Part shown: positions 7,001 through 13,070 of the stretch, piece by piece
Position numbering within the stretch: the first letter of the stretch is position 1
Layout: every line of letters begins with the position of its first letter
Origin: Myxococcales bacterium
GTDB taxonomy: Bacteria; Myxococcota; Myxococcia; Myxococcales; Anaeromyxobacteraceae
Length of the DNA stretch: 13,147 nucleotides
NCBI GenBank assembly: GCA_021784495.1
Contig: JAJXSQ010000027.1
Location: 1-13,147 of the forward strand
Reading direction: 5' to 3'
Position numbers and translations under genes: made by a program
The notes under the pieces: generated by a model
What the model was told of the DNA's origin: nothing
Database searches by the model: none
The model's input: the letters and a program-made list of their open reading frames with translations, nothing else

Positions 7001-8657
7001 CCTGCGCCACCGGCTCCAGATCCCGGAAGAGGTTCTCGATCCGCTGGGGGGCGATCGTCTGCCCGGCGCGGTTCTTGTAGATCTCCTTCTTGCGGCCGAC
7101 GATCCGGTAGTGGCCGGCGTCGAGGGAGACCAGGTCCCCGGTGTGGAACCAGCCCTCGCCGTCGTGGGCGCCGAGCTCCTCCGGCCCGGGGTCGAGGTAG
7201 CCGGGGGAGACGTAGGGCCCGCGGATCAGGAGCTCGCCGTCCTCGGCGCGGCGGCACTCGATCCCGGGGAGCGGGATCCCGATCGAGCCGTCGACGTAGG
7301 ATCCCGGCGGCGTCATGGTGATGCCGCCGGTCGCCTCGGTCATCCCGTAGCCGGAGCAGAGCTCGATCCCGGCGCCGTGGAAGGTCCGGAAGACGAGGGG
7401 GTCCAGGTACCCCGCCGCCGAGAGGCCGTACCGCAGCCGGGTGCCGGTGATGGCCCGCAGGTGGCTGGCGGCCTCCGCCAGGTCGTCCGAGCCCGCGTCC
7501 CAGACCGCCGCCTCCTGCAGCTCGATCCACTTCTTGGGGACCGAGATGAAGACGGTCGGCTTCACCCGCCGGAAGTCCTCGAGGAGCGAGGCCTGCGCGG
7601 TGGAGCGGGCGGCGACGTAGGTCGCGCCCCACCAGAGGGTCCCGAGCAGCTCGAGCCAGCGTCCGAACGTGTGATAGAGCGGCAGGTAGCAGAGGAAGAC
7701 GTCCCCCTCGCCGACCTCCGGGAGGGCGAAGCCGCGGCAGAGCCGCTTGGCCACCAGGTTCTCGTGGGTGAAGACGATCGCCTTGGGCCTCCCGGTGGTG
7801 CCCGAGGTGTACATGGCGGTCGCCATGTCCGTGGCCTTGACCCGCGCGGCGCGGGCCGCCCGCGCCGCCTCGTCGAACCCCGCCCCCTGGGCGACCATCT
7901 GCTCCAGCGAGAGGAGCCCGTTCCGCTCGGCGCTCGTCCGGGAGATGACCACCACCGCCCGGAGGTCGGGGAGCCCGGAGAGGGACGGGAGCACCTTCGA
8001 CACCTGCTCCTCGTCCGCGGCGATGAGCAGGCGCGCCCGGGAGTGGCGCAGCATGTACACGACCTGCTCGGCGACCGCGTTCGCCGGCAGCGGGAAGTCG
8101 ACGAACCCGCTGGTGAGGCAGGCGAGGTCGCAGAGCGCCGCCTCGAGGCAGTTCTCGGAGAGGATCGCGACCCGCGCCTCGGGGTCGTCGCCGAGGAGGG
8201 CCAGGATCCCGCGGGCGATCGCCCGGGTCCGCCGGGCCAGCTCGGCGACGGTGAGCTCCCCCGCCTCGGGTCCCTGGGAGCGGATGGCCACGACCCTCGG
8301 GTCGGACTCCTCCCGCGAGCGGAGCAGCTCGCCGACCGTGTAGTCCGCGCGCGGGATGATCGGCAGGAGGAGCGCGAGCCAGGCGTCCACCTGGTCCCGG
8401 GGCAGCGCCTCGGTGAAGGCGCGGCGGCGGACCCGGTCGAGGAGCGCGGCGATCGCCCGCCGCGCGTCGGCCCGGCCGGCGCCGTCGACGCGGTCGAGGA
8501 GCGCGGCGACGAGCGGCGTGATGGCGGCGAGGTCGCCGGGGCCGATCGCGCCCAGCGCCGCCACCGTCTCGTCGACGATCGGGCGCGCCGGCGCCGGCGC
8601 GGCGAGCCACGCGCCGGCGAGCGCGGAGAGGGGCGTCACCTCCTGCCGAACGAACAC
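4002..8657 (-). CDS. 1551-residue fusion: FadD-type acyl-CoA ligase, kinase-like segment, C-terminal GNAT
   Basis: Seen: a helical lead (1-104), then an AMP-forming acyl-CoA ligase (about 105-650) with P-loop YTSGTTGRPK (283-292), GYGMTE (436-441), GWFHTGD (502-508), GRKKEIYKN (521-529) and the closing GELTAKLSFKR (621-631, Lys626), resembling long-chain FadD15/ACSBG-type ligases. Its expected reaction is acid + ATP + CoA to acyl-CoA. Residues 655-985 are unrecognised: a short beta-rich part, then amphipathic helices at 780-965 that could be HEAT-like. Residues 985-1250 look like a degenerate kinase fold. Residues 1386-1551 are a GNAT acyltransferase (KVVVARKQRGKGLADGLM at 1483-1500, YLKRFGF at 1524-1530). 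Start GTG at 8657 with GGAGG four bases upstream; a GTG at 8639 is an alternative. The reading frame is unbroken with uniform coding character, so I read it as one gene. It lies 16 bp after the GAF gene and 17 bp before homocitrate synthase. The substrates of both catalytic domains are unknown. Confidence 0.9.
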   Translation of the reverse strand: MFVRQEVTPLSALAGAWLAAPAPARPIVDETVAALGAIGPGDLAAITPLVAALLDRVDGAGRADARRAIAALLDRVRRRAFTEALPRDQVDAWLALLLPIIPRADYTVGELLRSREESDPRVVAIRSQGPEAGELTVAELARRTRAIARGILALLGDDPEARVAILSENCLEAALCDLACLTSGFVDFPLPANAVAEQVVYMLRHSRARLLIAADEEQVSKVLPSLSGLPDLRAVVVISRTSAERNGLLSLEQMVAQGAGFDEAARAARAARVKATDMATAMYTSGTTGRPKAIVFTHENLVAKRLCRGFALPEVGEGDVFLCYLPLYHTFGRWLELLGTLWWGATYVAARSTAQASLLEDFRRVKPTVFISVPKKWIELQEAAVWDAGSDDLAEAASHLRAITGTRLRYGLSAAGYLDPLVFRTFHGAGIELCSGYGMTEATGGITMTPPGSYVDGSIGIPLPGIECRRAEDGELLIRGPYVSPGYLDPGPEELGAHDGEGWFHTGDLVSLDAGHYRIVGRKKEIYKNRAGQTIAPQRIENLFRDLEPVAQAFLVGDHRDFNTLLVWPNYGGQPGLRERSPEELRDLLSSLVASANRFLAPYERVVAFQVLPRALDQEHGELTAKLSFKREVVERNWKEIIERMYEQKHLALAVDGIFVRIPNWVLREIGALQHEVSLRDGLLVAGDRTLAIGRDPAAPGALRIGDLAYAVDSAVLDLGALLARPSLWLGNEALRRFLGEEAFVSLVARRRKGTGRDIRIDPRLWIPPGPDRLDGLLRAVDRPEVGIGSIHAAAELLRAERPEARLAIHHLHLGLAIPTSDQAARCRALLRRAADAPDEDVRRRAFRVLLPNEEPSETLATLRLFLDRMGPLALRDENLADLGERGLSDAQVQLLLAHLSSDRAQLPPEEPTDRTLVVGVMRLLTATAIAHPSHFAAVRIPLARLTLHEDPAIAARAGEEFDRLRRGFSNWIGPNLRLAIDPATGAEYGWSDVLVFEPSVGDAARPVLLQAIADSTLVRASVFVLARGVLLSLADIPPGGATVALLGRQHGKAVYRLSIHTRSNEVFDVAINLAEALSFAALRDEVNWLLAAGAPPPLVEQFAGYFGEWGIFTEEFIPGEDVERQVARLVRGGEGRRLDLLWPFVAVTALECHVRFWDRAGRRLALRDPSPSAFIVPSHDYQTGARLVSISDRSPCPTLDELLDRFQASFLDRVERARPDLAGRASEALLLSSVIEALGLERGLPVLEEAATGRRAIAVTTYLDHLRADGHTPLRVLFAVRRFRRWLQVNPAATLEARSTHLGEQWSTYLLGELEGVWPDTRIRYFRQTVFADARPELAAALDRLMTRARGLPAGALDLAEQVAALRTAVRATEAEDHFLARMTYRYLDPSEEVALISMPHAGHTTTEVVVALTDEAGERYAVRGPVSPREVARLLQIFHEANLQVAFSAEHEFLLTLGARETVTGGLFHRPAGGHRVHMEKVVVARKQRGKGLADGLMREFFRRMRARGVQAVETGYFQPEYLKRFGFRTDPSSGGLVRVLGADDRFTW

Positions 8658-8673
8658 GCGCCCTCCGGGCCGA

Positions 8674-9876
8674 TCAGGCGTCGCGCAGGCGGGCGCGCGC
8701 CACCGCCTGGCCGATGAGCGACGCGATCGCCAGCACGTACTCGCGCTCGCCGTCGTCGAGGATCCGGGGGCCGCGGAAGCCGAGGTTGAGCGAGCCCACG
8801 CACAGCCCGTCGGCGATCATCGGGACCGCGGCGTAGGCCTGCCCGCCGAGCCGCTCCGCGAGGGCCGCCGCGGCGGAGTACCGCTCCCACAGCTCCTCCT
8901 TGCTGGAGATCCAGATCGGGCGCTGCGTCCTCCACGCCTCGGCGATCAGCGCCGGCGCGTCCGGGGGGATGATCGACCAGTCGCGGAGGACGTCGGCCGG
9001 CCAGCCCGGCGCGTGGACCACCTCGAGGCGCTCCCCGGTCGCGAGCGCGACGGCCCCGTCGGTCGGCGCGAGGAGCGCGAGCCCCCCCTCGAAGGCCGCC
9101 CGGGCGACGGCGGCGGGAGACAGCGGGGCGGCGAGCGCCGCGGCGAGCGACTGCAGCCGCCGGAGCCGAAGCAGCGCCGCCTCGGCGAGGAGCCGCGCGT
9201 GGTGCTCGATGTCGGCGACGCGCTCGGCGGCCGCCTGCGCCGCGCGCAGCGCCGAGACCTCGCGGGCGTTGTCGAGGGCGAGCGCCATCGGCGCGGCGAG
9301 GCGGGTCGCCTCCACCAGATCGCCCTCGCCGAACGGCGGCCGGGAGTGGCCGCGCATGAGGGTCACGCCCCCCACCACCCGGTCGCGAGCGACGAAGGGG
9401 AGGACGAGGATCGACCGGGGGTCGATCGCCTGGAGCGCGGCGAGGTGCGCGTCGTCGTGGGCCGCCCAGCGGAGCACCTCCGCGGAGACCTCGTGGATGA
9501 GGCGGGGGGTCCGATCCCGGATGGCCTGGGCCGTCAGGTTGGCCCAGCCGGGCCCCGGCGCCACGCCCCGGATCCGGGCGGCGAGGTCGGCGTGCGCGGG
9601 ATCGCCGAAGCCGAGGGCGACGCGGCGCGGGATGCCGCTCTCGTCCACCAGGTAGAGGAAGCACCAGTCGGAGATCGCCGGCACGAACGCGCCGGTCACG
9701 GTCGTCTGCTGCGACGCGACGTCGAGGCTGGAGGCGAGCAGCCGGATCTCGAGGGGCAGGACCGCCTGGCGCCCCTCGGCGAGGGAGCGCGCGGCCCGCT
9801 CGGCGAGCGAGAGCGGGCGGGGCGAGGCGGGGGCCGGCGGGGCTGCGGGCTGCGCGGGCGGGCTCGGGATCGTCAT
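8674..9876 (-). CDS. Tandem GAF-domain protein without output domain
   Basis: A 400-residue soluble protein: a Pro/Ala-rich tail (1-22), a first GAF domain (about 45-205, with ISDWCFLYLVDESG at 68-81 and SILVLPFVARDRVVGGVTLM at 155-174), a probable coiled-coil linker (205-245, rich in Ala, Glu and Arg) and a second GAF domain (about 245-395, with AYAAVPMIADGLCVGSLNLGF at 347-367). GAF domains bind small ligands or mediate dimerisation and commonly sit in signalling proteins. Here no histidine kinase, GGDEF, EAL or DNA-binding module follows. The first-domain layout resembles the sensory GAFs of hybrid histidine kinases. It is the first gene of the minus operon (ATG at 9876, weak Shine-Dalgarno), so it may sense a ligand for, or regulate, the ligase/GNAT fusion made just after it; that role is inference. 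Confidence 0.88.
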   Translation of the reverse strand: MTIPSPPAQPAAPPAPASPRPLSLAERAARSLAEGRQAVLPLEIRLLASSLDVASQQTTVTGAFVPAISDWCFLYLVDESGIPRRVALGFGDPAHADLAARIRGVAPGPGWANLTAQAIRDRTPRLIHEVSAEVLRWAAHDDAHLAALQAIDPRSILVLPFVARDRVVGGVTLMRGHSRPPFGEGDLVEATRLAAPMALALDNAREVSALRAAQAAAERVADIEHHARLLAEAALLRLRRLQSLAAALAAPLSPAAVARAAFEGGLALLAPTDGAVALATGERLEVVHAPGWPADVLRDWSIIPPDAPALIAEAWRTQRPIWISSKEELWERYSAAAALAERLGGQAYAAVPMIADGLCVGSLNLGFRGPRILDDGEREYVLAIASLIGQAVARARLRDA

Positions 9877-10234
9877 GGCGTCGGATCGTGGGTGAGGCGG
9901 GGCGCTCGTCGCGATCGCGCCGGGCGGGGGCGCTGCGGTGAGGTATCGGTCAGCCGCCGCTGGACGTCAAGGCGCGGTTGGGGTGGCCGCGACCCGCCGC
10001 CGGCAGGATCGGCCGCCCTGCCGCGCCTGCCCGGCCGGATCCGCATCGCGCCGGGGTCGCGGGGTCGCGACCGACCGGTGGGTCGCCTGCGCCTCTGCGG
10101 CCAACCTGCCGGCGGAAGGCCGGTTTCGCCGAGCTCGGGCGGCCGCCGGGCGCGCGCGTCGGTGGGCGCTCGCCGGCGCGATCCATGCCTGTGGAGGGCG
10201 GGGTACGGCCTCGCGGGCCGGGTGGAGAGCACCG
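9877..10234. other. 358-bp divergent intergenic region
   Basis: This lies between the GAF gene (minus) and the first small paralogue (plus). It holds the promoter candidate at 9942-9970 for the minus operon. A frame in line with the small gene is open from 9938, but its translation is low-complexity Arg/Ala/Gly without a recognisable fold, and a good ribosome-binding site only appears at 10224-10227, so I do not call it coding. A short direct repeat GGGGTCGC occurs twice back to back (10053-10068). No convincing promoter for the plus strand is visible. Confidence 0.6.
9942..9970 (-). promoter_or_regulatory. Sigma-70-type promoter candidate for the four-gene minus operon
   Basis: Read on the minus strand, TTGACG (9970-9965, five of six consensus bases) is followed by exactly 17 bases and then GATACC (9947-9942, which keeps the central ATA). 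Transcription would start near 9935 and leave a leader of about 60 bases before the ATG at 9876. The -35 match and ideal spacing are good for such G+C-rich DNA; the -10 is weak. No other candidate as good was seen in this gap. Confidence 0.45.
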
Positions 10235-10528
10235 ATGGACGAGGAGCTCAGGGCGGGACTCGAGCGAGCGCGCGGCGCGGCGACGCGGGCCCGCGCCCAG
10301 GTGGCGTCGGCCGCCGCGAGCGCGCGGAGGGGGGATTGCGCCCGTCGCCGGCGAGAGATCGAGGCGATCGAGGACCTCGGGCGGTCGGCGGTCCTCGAGT
10401 GCCTCGAGGCCGGGGATCGGGCCCTCGCGCTCGCCACGGTCGACCGGCTCGTCGGGATGCTCGACGAGCTCTCTCTCCTCGCGGAGCGGTCGAGCGCCGG
10501 CGCGGACGAGGAGCGGGCGGCGGGATGA
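10235..10528 (+). CDS. Small helical protein A of a tandem paralogous pair, unknown function
   Basis: I do not recognise this 97-residue protein. The ATG at 10235 has GGAG 7 bp upstream (10224-10227), a good ribosome-binding site that decides the start against the longer open frame. The sequence is predicted helical and charged, with a long Ala/Arg/Glu-rich first half and the segment GRSAVLECLEAGDRALAL at 49-66. That segment and the N-terminal LE-x-AR pattern recur, without gaps, in the protein encoded immediately downstream, so the two are diverged duplicates. There is no signal peptide, transmembrane helix or metal-binding cluster (one Cys, C35, plus C56). Its stop overlaps the next start (ATGA at 10525-10528), which implies coupled translation. 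Size and helical character would fit a small chaperone or adaptor, but nothing in the sequence shows that. Confidence 0.7.
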   Translation: MDEELRAGLERARGAATRARAQVASAAASARRGDCARRRREIEAIEDLGRSAVLECLEAGDRALALATVDRLVGMLDELSLLAERSSAGADEERAAG

Positions 10529-10833
10529 TCGATCCCCGGATCGCGAGCGCGCTCGAGGAGGCGCGGGAGCTGGAGCGCCGCGCCCGGCGGCTGGTGCTGC
10601 TGGCGCGGATTCACGGCGCCGAGGCCGAGGCCCAGGCCTGGGCGGCGCGGCTGGAGCGCGACTCGGCGCACGGCCGGTCGGCGGTGCTCGCCCGGCTGGA
10701 GCACGGCGACCTCGCCGGTGCGCTCGGCCAGGCCGTCTGCCTCGCCGACGCGATCCGGGCCCGCGGGCTCGACGCCTACGACCGGACGCTCGGCGCGATG
10801 GCCGCCGCGCGGGGTGACCCCGGAGACGCCTGA
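10525..10833 (+). CDS. Small helical protein B of a tandem paralogous pair, unknown function
   Basis: A 102-residue protein starting at the ATG of an ATGA overlap with the preceding gene (start 10525, previous stop 10526-10528). Its segment GRSAVLARLEHGDLAGAL at 50-67 matches protein A at 13 of 18 positions, and the ungapped alignment continues with weaker identity through the N-terminal helix (LEEAR against LERAR, RRAR against TRAR). It is predicted wholly helical, with no signal peptide or membrane segment, and ends in a short Gly/Asp/Ala tail. The conserved core G-R-S-A-V-L-x2-L-E-x-G-D-x-A-x-A-L is the best handle for database searching. A hairpin follows 2 bp after the stop, so the two small genes are probably a unit separate from the export genes downstream. 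Existence as a gene rests on the overlap and the paralogy, not on a known family. Confidence 0.7.
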   Translation: MIDPRIASALEEARELERRARRLVLLARIHGAEAEAQAWAARLERDSAHGRSAVLARLEHGDLAGALGQAVCLADAIRARGLDAYDRTLGAMAAARGDPGDA

Positions 10834-10835
10834 CC

Positions 10836-10858
10836 GGTCGCCTCCCCGCGAGGCGGCC
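10836..10858 (+). terminator. Hairpin terminator candidate after the small paralogous pair
   Basis: A 9-bp stem including one G-T pair (10836-10844 with 10850-10858) closes a 5-base loop CCCGC, 2 bp after the TGA at 10831-10833. No T-tract follows. The position directly behind a stop and the compact loop favour a terminator, but a G+C-rich background produces such stems by chance. Confidence 0.4.
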
Positions 10859-10965
10859 CGCCGGCCGCCCCGGAGCGCGGCCCGGGAGGGCCTCGTCGCG
10901 GGGGAGGGGCGCGGCGCGCAGGTCGGCGCCACGCACGGGCCGTGCCCTAGGAGAACCACCGGGGC

Positions 10966-11619
10966 GTGGTTACAATGGCCGCCATGCACGCTCACGCTCG
11001 CGACCGGGCCCGCCGCGGGCTGGAGGTCTCCCCGCGGCCCGCGATCCCGGCCCTGCTGGTCGCGGTCGCGCTCCTCTCCGGCTGCGCCGGGGGGCGGTCG
11101 GCCGACTTCGTCTGGGTCCAGGACTACGCCGGGCCGGGCCGGACGGGTCCCGGCTACGTCATCGGCAACGGGGATCAGCTCAGCGTCAAGGTCTTCAACC
11201 AGGAGGGGATGTCCGGGAAGGCGACCGTCCGTGAAGACGGGATGATCTCCCTGCCGTTCCTGAACGACGTCCACGCCGCGGGATCGACCCCGGCGGAGCT
11301 GGCGACCCGGCTCCAGGGGCGGCTGAAGCAGTTCATCGTGAACCCGGTGGTGACCGTCTCCGTCGAGGCGGCGCGCCCGACCGAGGTGTCGGTCGTGGGG
11401 GAGGTGAAGAAGCCCGGCAGCTACCAGCTCGAGCCGCGCGGCGGCGTCCTCCAGGCCCTCGCCAGCGCGGGGGGGCTGACCGACTTCGCCGATCGGGACC
11501 GCGTCTTCGTCATCCGCCAGCAGGTGCGGATCCGGTTCACCTATCGGGCCCTCACGCGGGCCGACCCGCCCGCGGTCTCCTTCCTCCTCCAGACGGGCGA
11601 TGTCGTGGTGGTCGAGTAG
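10966..11619 (+). CDS. OPX-family polysaccharide export lipoprotein (Wza-like, short form)
   Basis: An outer-membrane polysaccharide export protein. Seen: a hydrophobic stretch ending in the lipobox LLSGC (36-40, lipidated Cys40), a polysaccharide-export domain at about 62-134 (YVIGNGDQLSVKVF, then REDGMISLPF and FIVNPVVTVSV) and one SLBB domain at about 139-215 (VSVVGEVKKPGSYQLEPRGG, ending in GDVVVVE). At 217 residues it lacks the further SLBB repeats and the C-terminal helix with which Wza crosses the outer membrane, so it should need a partner pore; a barrel gene starts 3 bp later. The start is uncertain: GTG at 10966 (AGGAG at 10949-10953, 12 bp away), ATG at 10975 or ATG at 10984. The latter two still give a working lipoprotein signal. 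The protein would sit at the periplasmic face of the outer membrane and dock with an inner-membrane co-polymerase not seen here. Confidence 0.92.
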   Translation: MVTMAAMHAHARDRARRGLEVSPRPAIPALLVAVALLSGCAGGRSADFVWVQDYAGPGRTGPGYVIGNGDQLSVKVFNQEGMSGKATVREDGMISLPFLNDVHAAGSTPAELATRLQGRLKQFIVNPVVTVSVEAARPTEVSVVGEVKKPGSYQLEPRGGVLQALASAGGLTDFADRDRVFVIRQQVRIRFTYRALTRADPPAVSFLLQTGDVVVVE

Positions 11620-11622
11620 GCG

Positions 11623-12801
11623 ATGACGGCCGCGGCGCTCCTCTGCGCGGCCGTCCTCCGCGTCGCGTCTGGCGCCGCCGACCTCACCTACGACCTCGGC
11701 CTCAACGCCGAGGGGAGGCTGCGGACCGTCGCGGCCACCGGCATCGGGGTCGAGCACGTCGACGAGATGGAGCTCGATCCGAGCGCGAAGGTCACCGCCG
11801 CCGGGCCGACGCTCGACCTCTCGCTGGCCTACCTCCCGATCGTCACCCTCAGCACCCTGCCGGGCGAGGGGCTGGTCGCGCTCCACCACCTGTCGGCGGT
11901 GTCGCACTGGCAAGCCGGTCCGATCTGGCGGACGACCCTCACGGCCGACGCCAGCCATGGCACGGTCTCCCTCTTCGAGTTCCCTCAGCCGATCGGGGTG
12001 CCCGGCGCCCCGCCCCCACCGAGCCTGACGGTGCCGGCGGTGCCGACCGTCGAGACCGAGGATCTCCGCGGTGGCGTGGCGCTGACCGGTGCCCCGGCGC
12101 GGCGGCTCCAGATCGACGCGTCGATCCTCGCGGTGGCCGGCGGCGGCGCGACCGCGCTCGCCCGGACCTTCGTCCCGTTCCAGCGGACCCTCGTCACGGC
12201 CGCCAGCGTGGCCTGGGACGCGGAGCGGACCGACCGCCTCACCTCGAAGCTCACGGCGACCGCCTCCACCTTCTCGACGGGCCAGGAGGCCGCCGTGGCG
12301 ATCCTCTCGGAGACCTGGCGCCGCGTCCTCACGGCGGAGCTCACGCTGACCCTCGGCGCGGGCGGCGCGGCGGCCGATCAGCGCGCGACGGGACCGGCGC
12401 ACCAGCAGGCCCTCCCCACCGGAGAGGCCGGGATCGACCTCCTGACCAACCCGGGAGGGCTACCGCTCCACGCCAACCTCGACTTCACCGCCGCGCCGAT
12501 CATCGATCCGATCTTCGGCGCGGTCGGAGAGCAGCTCGGCGGCGGCGCGATCTTCTCGCTCGGCGCGGCCGGTGGCTGGCGGGTCGAGGCCACCGGCTCG
12601 GGCGGCTTCCTCGTGACCGGAGTCGAGAAGGGCGGCTCCGTCTGGAGCGGCCTGCTGAGGGTGGTGCACCCGCTGGGGGGGGCGCTCGACGTGGCGCTCG
12701 GCGTCCGCGGGATCTACGAGCGCCAGCCGCTCTTCGCGTCCCGGATCTACGACTGGAACGCCTTCGTGCAGGTCGCCGCGCGCGATCACGGCCGGCTCTG
12801 A
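11623..12801 (+). CDS. Outer-membrane beta-barrel protein, probable polysaccharide porin partner of the OPX protein
   Basis: A 392-residue protein with a short hydrophobic N-terminus (about 1-19, cleavage plausible after SGAA) and a body of alternating polar/apolar strands separated by Gly/Asp/Asn turns, for example LTYDLGLNAEGRL at 21-33, TLDLSLAYLPIV at 63-74, WRTTLTADASHG at 102-113, LDVALGVRGIYE at 355-366 and the closing strand WNAFVQVAARDHG at 378-390. A Pro-rich stretch at 121-142 probably forms a long surface loop. This is the look of an outer-membrane barrel; no enzyme motif is present. The ATG is 3 bp after the OPX stop with no real Shine-Dalgarno, suggesting coupled translation and stoichiometric production. 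From the neighbourhood I infer a Wzp-like porin that lets the polymer cross the outer membrane. The signal peptide has no basic residue before the hydrophobic part, which is slightly unusual. A general outer-membrane protein of other function is possible. Confidence 0.78.
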   Translation: MTAAALLCAAVLRVASGAADLTYDLGLNAEGRLRTVAATGIGVEHVDEMELDPSAKVTAAGPTLDLSLAYLPIVTLSTLPGEGLVALHHLSAVSHWQAGPIWRTTLTADASHGTVSLFEFPQPIGVPGAPPPPSLTVPAVPTVETEDLRGGVALTGAPARRLQIDASILAVAGGGATALARTFVPFQRTLVTAASVAWDAERTDRLTSKLTATASTFSTGQEAAVAILSETWRRVLTAELTLTLGAGGAAADQRATGPAHQQALPTGEAGIDLLTNPGGLPLHANLDFTAAPIIDPIFGAVGEQLGGGAIFSLGAAGGWRVEATGSGGFLVTGVEKGGSVWSGLLRVVHPLGGALDVALGVRGIYERQPLFASRIYDWNAFVQVAARDHGRL

Positions 12802-12821
12802 CCGGACGCTAGCCCCCCTCC

Positions 12822-12845
12822 CGCGGTCTCGATCGAAGGACCGCG
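12822..12845 (+). terminator. Hairpin terminator candidate after the barrel gene
   Basis: CGCGGTC at 12822-12828 pairs perfectly with GACCGCG at 12839-12845 around a 10-base loop, 20 bp after the barrel stop. No T-tract follows. If real, it separates the OPX-barrel pair from the glycosylphosphotransferase downstream, at least partly. Confidence 0.4.
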
Positions 12846-12850
12846 CCCGG

Positions 12851-12914
12851 CGCACCGCCCGCTCGCACCTCCAGACCCGAGCGAAGGAGCCGGAAGGTGC
12901 GGTGCGGCGCCGCA
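12851..12914 (+). repeat. Nested inverted repeats in the untranslated region
   Basis: CGCACCGC at 12851-12858 is exactly complementary to GCGGTGCG at 12899-12906. A competing 6-bp pair, GCACCT at 12865-12870 with AGGTGC at 12895-12900, shares two bases with it, so only one can form at full length. Directly after lies the perfect palindrome TGCGGCGCCGCA at 12903-12914. The overlap of mutually exclusive stems is visible; any regulatory role (for example a folded leader RNA or protein-binding palindrome) is speculation. Confidence 0.35.
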
Positions 12915-13034
12915 TCGGCCAGGCCCAATCGTCAACCGCTCGATTCCTCGCCGGCTGCGGAGGACCGCCGAGACATCGTCCGCGGTCGTCCCCCATTCAC
13001 GGGTCAGGACTACCAGGTGCCCCGATCACCCGGC

Positions 13035-13070
13035 TTGGCAGTTTTGCCTACATGGCCTACCTCCTACACA
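13035..13070 (+). promoter_or_regulatory. Promoter-like A/T-richer patch before the glycosylphosphotransferase start
   Basis: In otherwise G+C-dense DNA this stretch contains TTGGCA (13035-13040), a short inverted repeat GGCA/TGCC (13037-13040 with 13045-13048) and three CCTAC copies (13047, 13056, 13063). TTGCCT at 13044-13049 and TACACA at 13065-13070 would form a weak -35/-10 pair, but the 15-bp spacing is short. It is the only promoter-like region before the start at 13103; the exact elements are not secure. Confidence 0.25.

Noticed and set aside
3985..8610. Upstream extension of the homocitrate synthase frame to give a 1918-residue protein
   Set aside because: The extension is Arg/Pro/Gly-rich and lies in an alternative frame of the ligase fusion. 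The enzyme is complete from the ATG at 3984 and matches the normal family length.
4218..8717. A 1499-codon open frame on the plus strand opposite the fusion gene
   Set aside because: Its translation is low-complexity (Glu/Arg/Gly/Asp-rich) without motifs. It is the expected by-product of G/C at third codon positions in the real minus-strand gene, which has recognisable domains throughout.
9938..10234. Long N-terminal extension of small protein A
   Set aside because: It is low-complexity and has no counterpart in paralogue B, which aligns with A from residue 9 onward without gaps; the ribosome-binding site at 10224-10227 fixes the shorter start.
13035..13050. Sigma-54-type promoter suggested by TTGGCA followed by TTGCC
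   Set aside because: The distance between the GG and GC elements is 9 bases and not the 12 needed for a -24/-12 promoter; the two parts instead form a short inverted repeat.
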